DNA from: CAZTXD01 sp964617995
GTDB taxonomy: Bacteria; Actinomycetota; Acidimicrobiia; Spongiisociales; ZC4RG35
Assembly: GCA_964617995.1 (NCBI GenBank)
Contig: CAZTXD010000031.1
Location: 1 to 30,744, forward strand
DNA length: 30,744 nt
Direction: 5' to 3'
The position numbers were made by a program, and so were the translations under genes. A model generated the notes under the pieces. It saw only the letters and a program-made list of their open reading frames with translations, did no database searches and was not told where the DNA came from. Positions 30,649-30,744 of this stretch are shown in pieces (the first letter of the stretch is position 1; each line of letters starts with the position of its first letter).

Positions 30649-30702
30649 CCCCGTTTTCGCGGCAACGAGGCGCGCGAAGGCGCGCCAGCCCAGCGCGCAA
30701 AA
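30649..30702 (-). repeat. Nested palindromic intergenic repeat, copy 3 (reverse)
   Basis: Read on the minus strand it starts TTTTGCGCGC (30702-30693) and ends TGCCGCGAAAACGGGG (30664-30649), matching the arms of copy 2. The centre is a perfect 7-bp hairpin GGCGCGC (30669-30675), loop GAAG, GCGCGCC (30680-30686). The arms are conserved while the centre keeps only its palindromic form, as in copies 1 and 2. It begins 9 bp after the ketosynthase stop. Confidence 0.65.
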
Positions 30703-30706
30703 CCGC

Positions 30707-30737
30707 CCGGCCCGTGCCCCCCGGGGCCCCGGGCCGG
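30707..30737. terminator. GC-rich hairpin after the ketosynthase gene
   Basis: CCGGCCCG (30707-30714) and CGGGCCGG (30730-30737) form a perfect 8-bp stem around a 15-nt loop that itself contains CCCCGGGG. It follows repeat copy 3. The window ends 7 bp later, so no U-tract can be judged. Confidence 0.35.
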
Positions 30738-30744
30738 TGGTCCC

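Noticed and set aside
1..30744. CRISPR array or mobile element genes
   Set aside because: No regularly spaced identical repeats with unique spacers, no Cas-like, transposase or integrase sequence. The only spaced repeat (20035-20145) has two copies with a single 31-bp interval.

Overview
This is a dense, GC-rich (clearly above 60% G+C) bacterial chromosome segment from an actinobacterium. Taxon-informative features are an LldD2-type L-lactate dehydrogenase very like the mycobacterial protein, a tandem-GNAT acetyltransferase, a SoxR with the CX2CXCX5C cluster motif, a COG4315-type secreted-repeat lipoprotein, and many start codons lying 6-9 nt behind a TANNNT-like -10 box (leaderless transcription, common in Actinobacteria). 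A little-cultured lineage such as Acidimicrobiia is my best guess, but this is inference. I see no rRNA, tRNA, CRISPR array, transposase, integrase or phage gene. The window reads as ordinary chromosome with unusual small repeats.

Layout. 1-1448: a palindromic repeat, then a UbiE-like methyltransferase translationally coupled to a short UbiA-like membrane protein. 1479-6406 (minus): a secreted subtilisin with a PKD domain, a pirin, a GH1 beta-glucosidase and SoxR. 6421-8219: a textbook SoxR promoter (perfect 18-bp palindrome inside a 19-bp spacer) driving an SDR oxidoreductase coupled to a QueA-like protein. 8444-11488: a NEW3-domain membrane-anchored protein with an ABC-2 ATPase and permease. 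11526-12805: a second repeat copy and lldD. 12916-16603: a CHASE-type sensor kinase whose tail overlaps, antisense, the tail of a PLP-dependent threonine/serine dehydratase; upstream of the dehydratase and coupled to it is a fusion of a peptidase-S51/cyanophycinase-like domain with a cysteinyl-tRNA-synthetase C-terminal domain. 16660-18631: tandem GNAT and UbiA prenyltransferase. 18661-20003: sirtuin and lipoprotein. 20035-22015: structured direct repeat and a large acyl-CoA dehydrogenase. 22028-24302: NCS2 purine permease and an SDR. 24414-27901: a heterodimeric ABC exporter with one degenerate ATP site. 27952-29439: a secreted CSC/NTR-like protein anchored at its C-terminus. 29474-30640: a FabF-like ketosynthase, followed by a third repeat copy and a GC hairpin.

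No single large undescribed system stands out. The best candidates for new biology are (a) the about 50-bp nested-palindrome repeat family at 11, 11526 and 30649, (b) the S51-like/CysRS-tail fusion coupled to a dehydratase, (c) the SoxR-controlled SDR plus QueA-like pair, and (d) the mutually antisense kinase/dehydratase ends.
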